Assembly: GCA_958295815.1 (NCBI GenBank)
Contig: OY282374.1
Coordinates: 4,430,682 to 4,494,681 of the forward strand
Reading direction: 5' to 3'
Length of the DNA: 64,000 bases
DNA from: Candidatus Poribacteria bacterium
GTDB lineage: Bacteria > Poribacteria > WGA-4E > WGA-3G
The translations under genes were made by a program, and so were the position numbers. This document shows, in pieces, positions 62,496-64,000 of this stretch. Numbering within the stretch: position 1 is the stretch's first letter; the number at the start of each line of letters is the position of its first letter. A model generated the notes under the pieces. The model was given only the letters and a program-made list of their open reading frames with translations, was not told the origin of the DNA and did no database searches.

Positions 62496-62672
62496 ATGGT
62501 ATTGTTTAAACTGCTCCCATTTTTCGGACCACTGTTTGGCATTGCTATCGCTTGGCTTTTCGTGCGCCATCCGAACTTCAAAACGCGGCGTAAAAGGGCA
62601 CAGATTTTGCTTGTACTTGCTCCAATCGTGCTCCCAGCACTACTGTATGTAGTCTATTTGATTTCCCGATAA
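62496..62672 (+). CDS. Small membrane protein between nuoL and nuoM
   Basis: 58 residues, MVLFKLLPFFGPLFGIAIAW at the start, with two hydrophobic segments (about 5-22 and 38-56) around a basic loop (NFKTRRKRAQ). AAGGA is 10 bases before ATG 62496. It fits exactly between nuoL and nuoM, so it is probably made with complex I. No family recognised. Confidence 0.6.
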   Translation: MVLFKLLPFFGPLFGIAIAWLFVRHPNFKTRRKRAQILLVLAPIVLPALLYVVYLISR

Positions 62673-62696
62673 TGGGATAAGGAGGATCCCCTCGAG

Positions 62697-64000
62697 ATGT
62701 TATTGTCGCTAATGATTTTTATCCCGTTGCTCGGGATGGTTGCTGTTTTGCTTTTGCCGCGCGAGTCGGAGGAACTGGTTAAACGCGTTACGCTCCTCAT
62801 TACACTCATCCCGCTCGCACTCGCAGTCGCCTTATTTATATCTTATGATCGCTCGGCTGCTGGAACGCAGTACGTCGTCAATGTCCCTTGGATTTCGGCG
62901 TTTAATATCCAATACCATGTCGGTATTGACGGTCTCAGTGTAACACTTCTGCTTCTCACAGCCCTTTTAGGTCCCATCTGTGTCATTGCCTCATGGCGGA
63001 ACATCGAAAAAGGTATCAAGGCATATATGGCACTGTTTCTGTTGCTTGAGACCGGGATGCTCGGTTTCTTCGCTTCATTGGATCTATTCCTCTTTTACGT
63101 CTTTTTTGAACTCACACTATTGCCGATGTATTTCCTTATCGGTGTATGGGGCGGACCGCGTCGAGAATACGCTGCGATTAAGTTCTTCCTCTATACACTT
63201 TTCGGTAGTGTGCTGATGCTGGTTGCGATGATCGCAGTCTATCTCAGCAGTGGGGCACCAGGGGCACGGACATTTGACATTCCGACCCTTATTACCTTAG
63301 CCTCTACACAAGGGCATGCTCTTAACAACCTCGATTTCCAAATTTGGGTATTCCTCGGCTTCTTTATCGGATTCGCAGTTAAAGTACCTATCTTCCCATT
63401 CCATACTTGGCTTCCCGACGCACACGTTGAAGCACCGACCGCTATCAGTGTTATTCTGGCAGGCATCCTGCTAAAAATGGGAACCTACGGTTTAGTACGG
63501 ATTAACATGGCAATGTTCCCACAAGGCATGGACTTCTTCTGTAACGGGACTGGTACTTGGGGCAACAGTTTAGCACTCCTCGGATTCATTAATATCGTCT
63601 ACGGTTCTTTCTGCGCGTTAGCACAAACCGATTTCAAGAAGTTGGTTGCGTATTCGAGTATCGGACACATGGGATTCGTTATCTTGGGACTTGCGGCTCG
63701 AAATACGGAGGGCGTTACCGGTGCGATTCTCCAGATGTTCAATCATGGTGTTATCAGCGGAATGCTCTTCTTGCTTGTCGGTGTTCTTTACGACAGGGCA
63801 CACCATCGCGAGATTAATGGGTTTGGTGGTCTCGGTGCAAAAATGCCAGTCTATACCGGCATTACCACGCTCGCATTCATGGCATCTTTGGGACTGCCCG
63901 GCTTGAGTGGATTCGTTGGGGAAGCACTCTCCTTACTCGGTGCTTACGATAAATTCAAGATGCTGACTATCTTATCAACGATAGGCATTGTTGTCGGCGC
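62697..64000 (+). CDS. nuoM: NADH-quinone oxidoreductase subunit M, partial
   Basis: The reading frame is open from ATG 62697 to the window end (434 codons), so the C-terminus is missing. It is the antiporter-like subunit M: FFELTLLPMYFLIGVWGG, VPIFPFHTWLPDAHVEAPT, VILAGILLKMGTYG, KKLVAYSSIGHMGFVILGL. GGAGG lies 11 bases upstream. nuoN is expected next, outside the window. Confidence 0.93.
   Translation, partial: MLLSLMIFIPLLGMVAVLLLPRESEELVKRVTLLITLIPLALAVALFISYDRSAAGTQYVVNVPWISAFNIQYHVGIDGLSVTLLLLTALLGPICVIASWRNIEKGIKAYMALFLLLETGMLGFFASLDLFLFYVFFELTLLPMYFLIGVWGGPRREYAAIKFFLYTLFGSVLMLVAMIAVYLSSGAPGARTFDIPTLITLASTQGHALNNLDFQIWVFLGFFIGFAVKVPIFPFHTWLPDAHVEAPTAISVILAGILLKMGTYGLVRINMAMFPQGMDFFCNGTGTWGNSLALLGFINIVYGSFCALAQTDFKKLVAYSSIGHMGFVILGLAARNTEGVTGAILQMFNHGVISGMLFLLVGVLYDRAHHREINGFGGLGAKMPVYTGITTLAFMASLGLPGLSGFVGEALSLLGAYDKFKMLTILSTIGIVVG

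Overview
The window looks like a chromosomal segment of a Gram-negative, respiring bacterium of the Candidatus Poribacteria or Planctomycetes-like type. This placement is inference from gene content: there is no rRNA gene here. Supporting signs are TonB-dependent receptors with lipoprotein and Tol-type propellers, a full cytochrome c maturation (Ccm) set, complex I, and many sugar-catabolism families (three Gfo/Idh/MocA oxidoreductases, sulfatase, ThuA, mandelate-racemase superfamily, phytanoyl-CoA dioxygenase, SUMF1 fold). Several families of short palindromic repeats are scattered between genes. No tRNA, rRNA or CRISPR array was found.

Layout. 1-12.7 kb, minus strand: a partial ankyrin protein, ftsB-eno, ccmB-ccmA, 2-oxoacid:ferredoxin oxidoreductase korB-korA, then a second block (two HEAT proteins, a membrane protein, ccmI-like, ccmH, ccmF, ccmE). 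12.9-22.4 kb, plus strand: dihydrodipicolinate-synthase-like protein, three Gfo/Idh/MocA proteins, a VWA membrane protein, a sulfatase and a MoxR ATPase, converging on argG. 23.7-32.1 kb: an accessory, defence-like island with a 1007-residue degenerate helicase-like protein, an unusual AT-rich repeat region, two tandem TIR-like nucleotide-binding proteins, a small frameshifted gene, an HNH protein, a DUF433 antitoxin whose toxin was cut off by a palindromic repeat, and a KTSC protein.

32.3-35.9 kb: propeller protein, lipoate ligase, SUMF1-fold membrane protein and PhyH dioxygenase. 36.2-44.3 kb: an outer-membrane module (two paralogous TonB-dependent receptors, a CBM9/DUF5916 protein, TonB behind a perfect consensus promoter and a leader terminator). 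44.3-48.5 kb, minus: purF, small membrane protein, purM, FliG-like protein. 48.7-54.2 kb: ThuA protein, sugar-acid dehydratase, two paralogous lipoproteins, two TolB-like propellers. 54.3-64 kb: nuoABCD-HIJKL-M (nuoM cut by the window end), without nuoEFG.

How the parts fit. KorAB makes reduced ferredoxin from 2-oxoacids, and the complex I cluster lacks the NADH-input module, so a ferredoxin-fed complex I is plausible. The Ccm set supplies c-type cytochromes. The TonB module and the sugar enzymes suit scavenging of complex, possibly sulfated, organic matter. The best candidates for something undescribed lie in 23.7-32 kb: the paired TIR-like genes with copied leaders, the helicase-like protein with apparently dead ATPase motifs, and the repeat-rich region between them.
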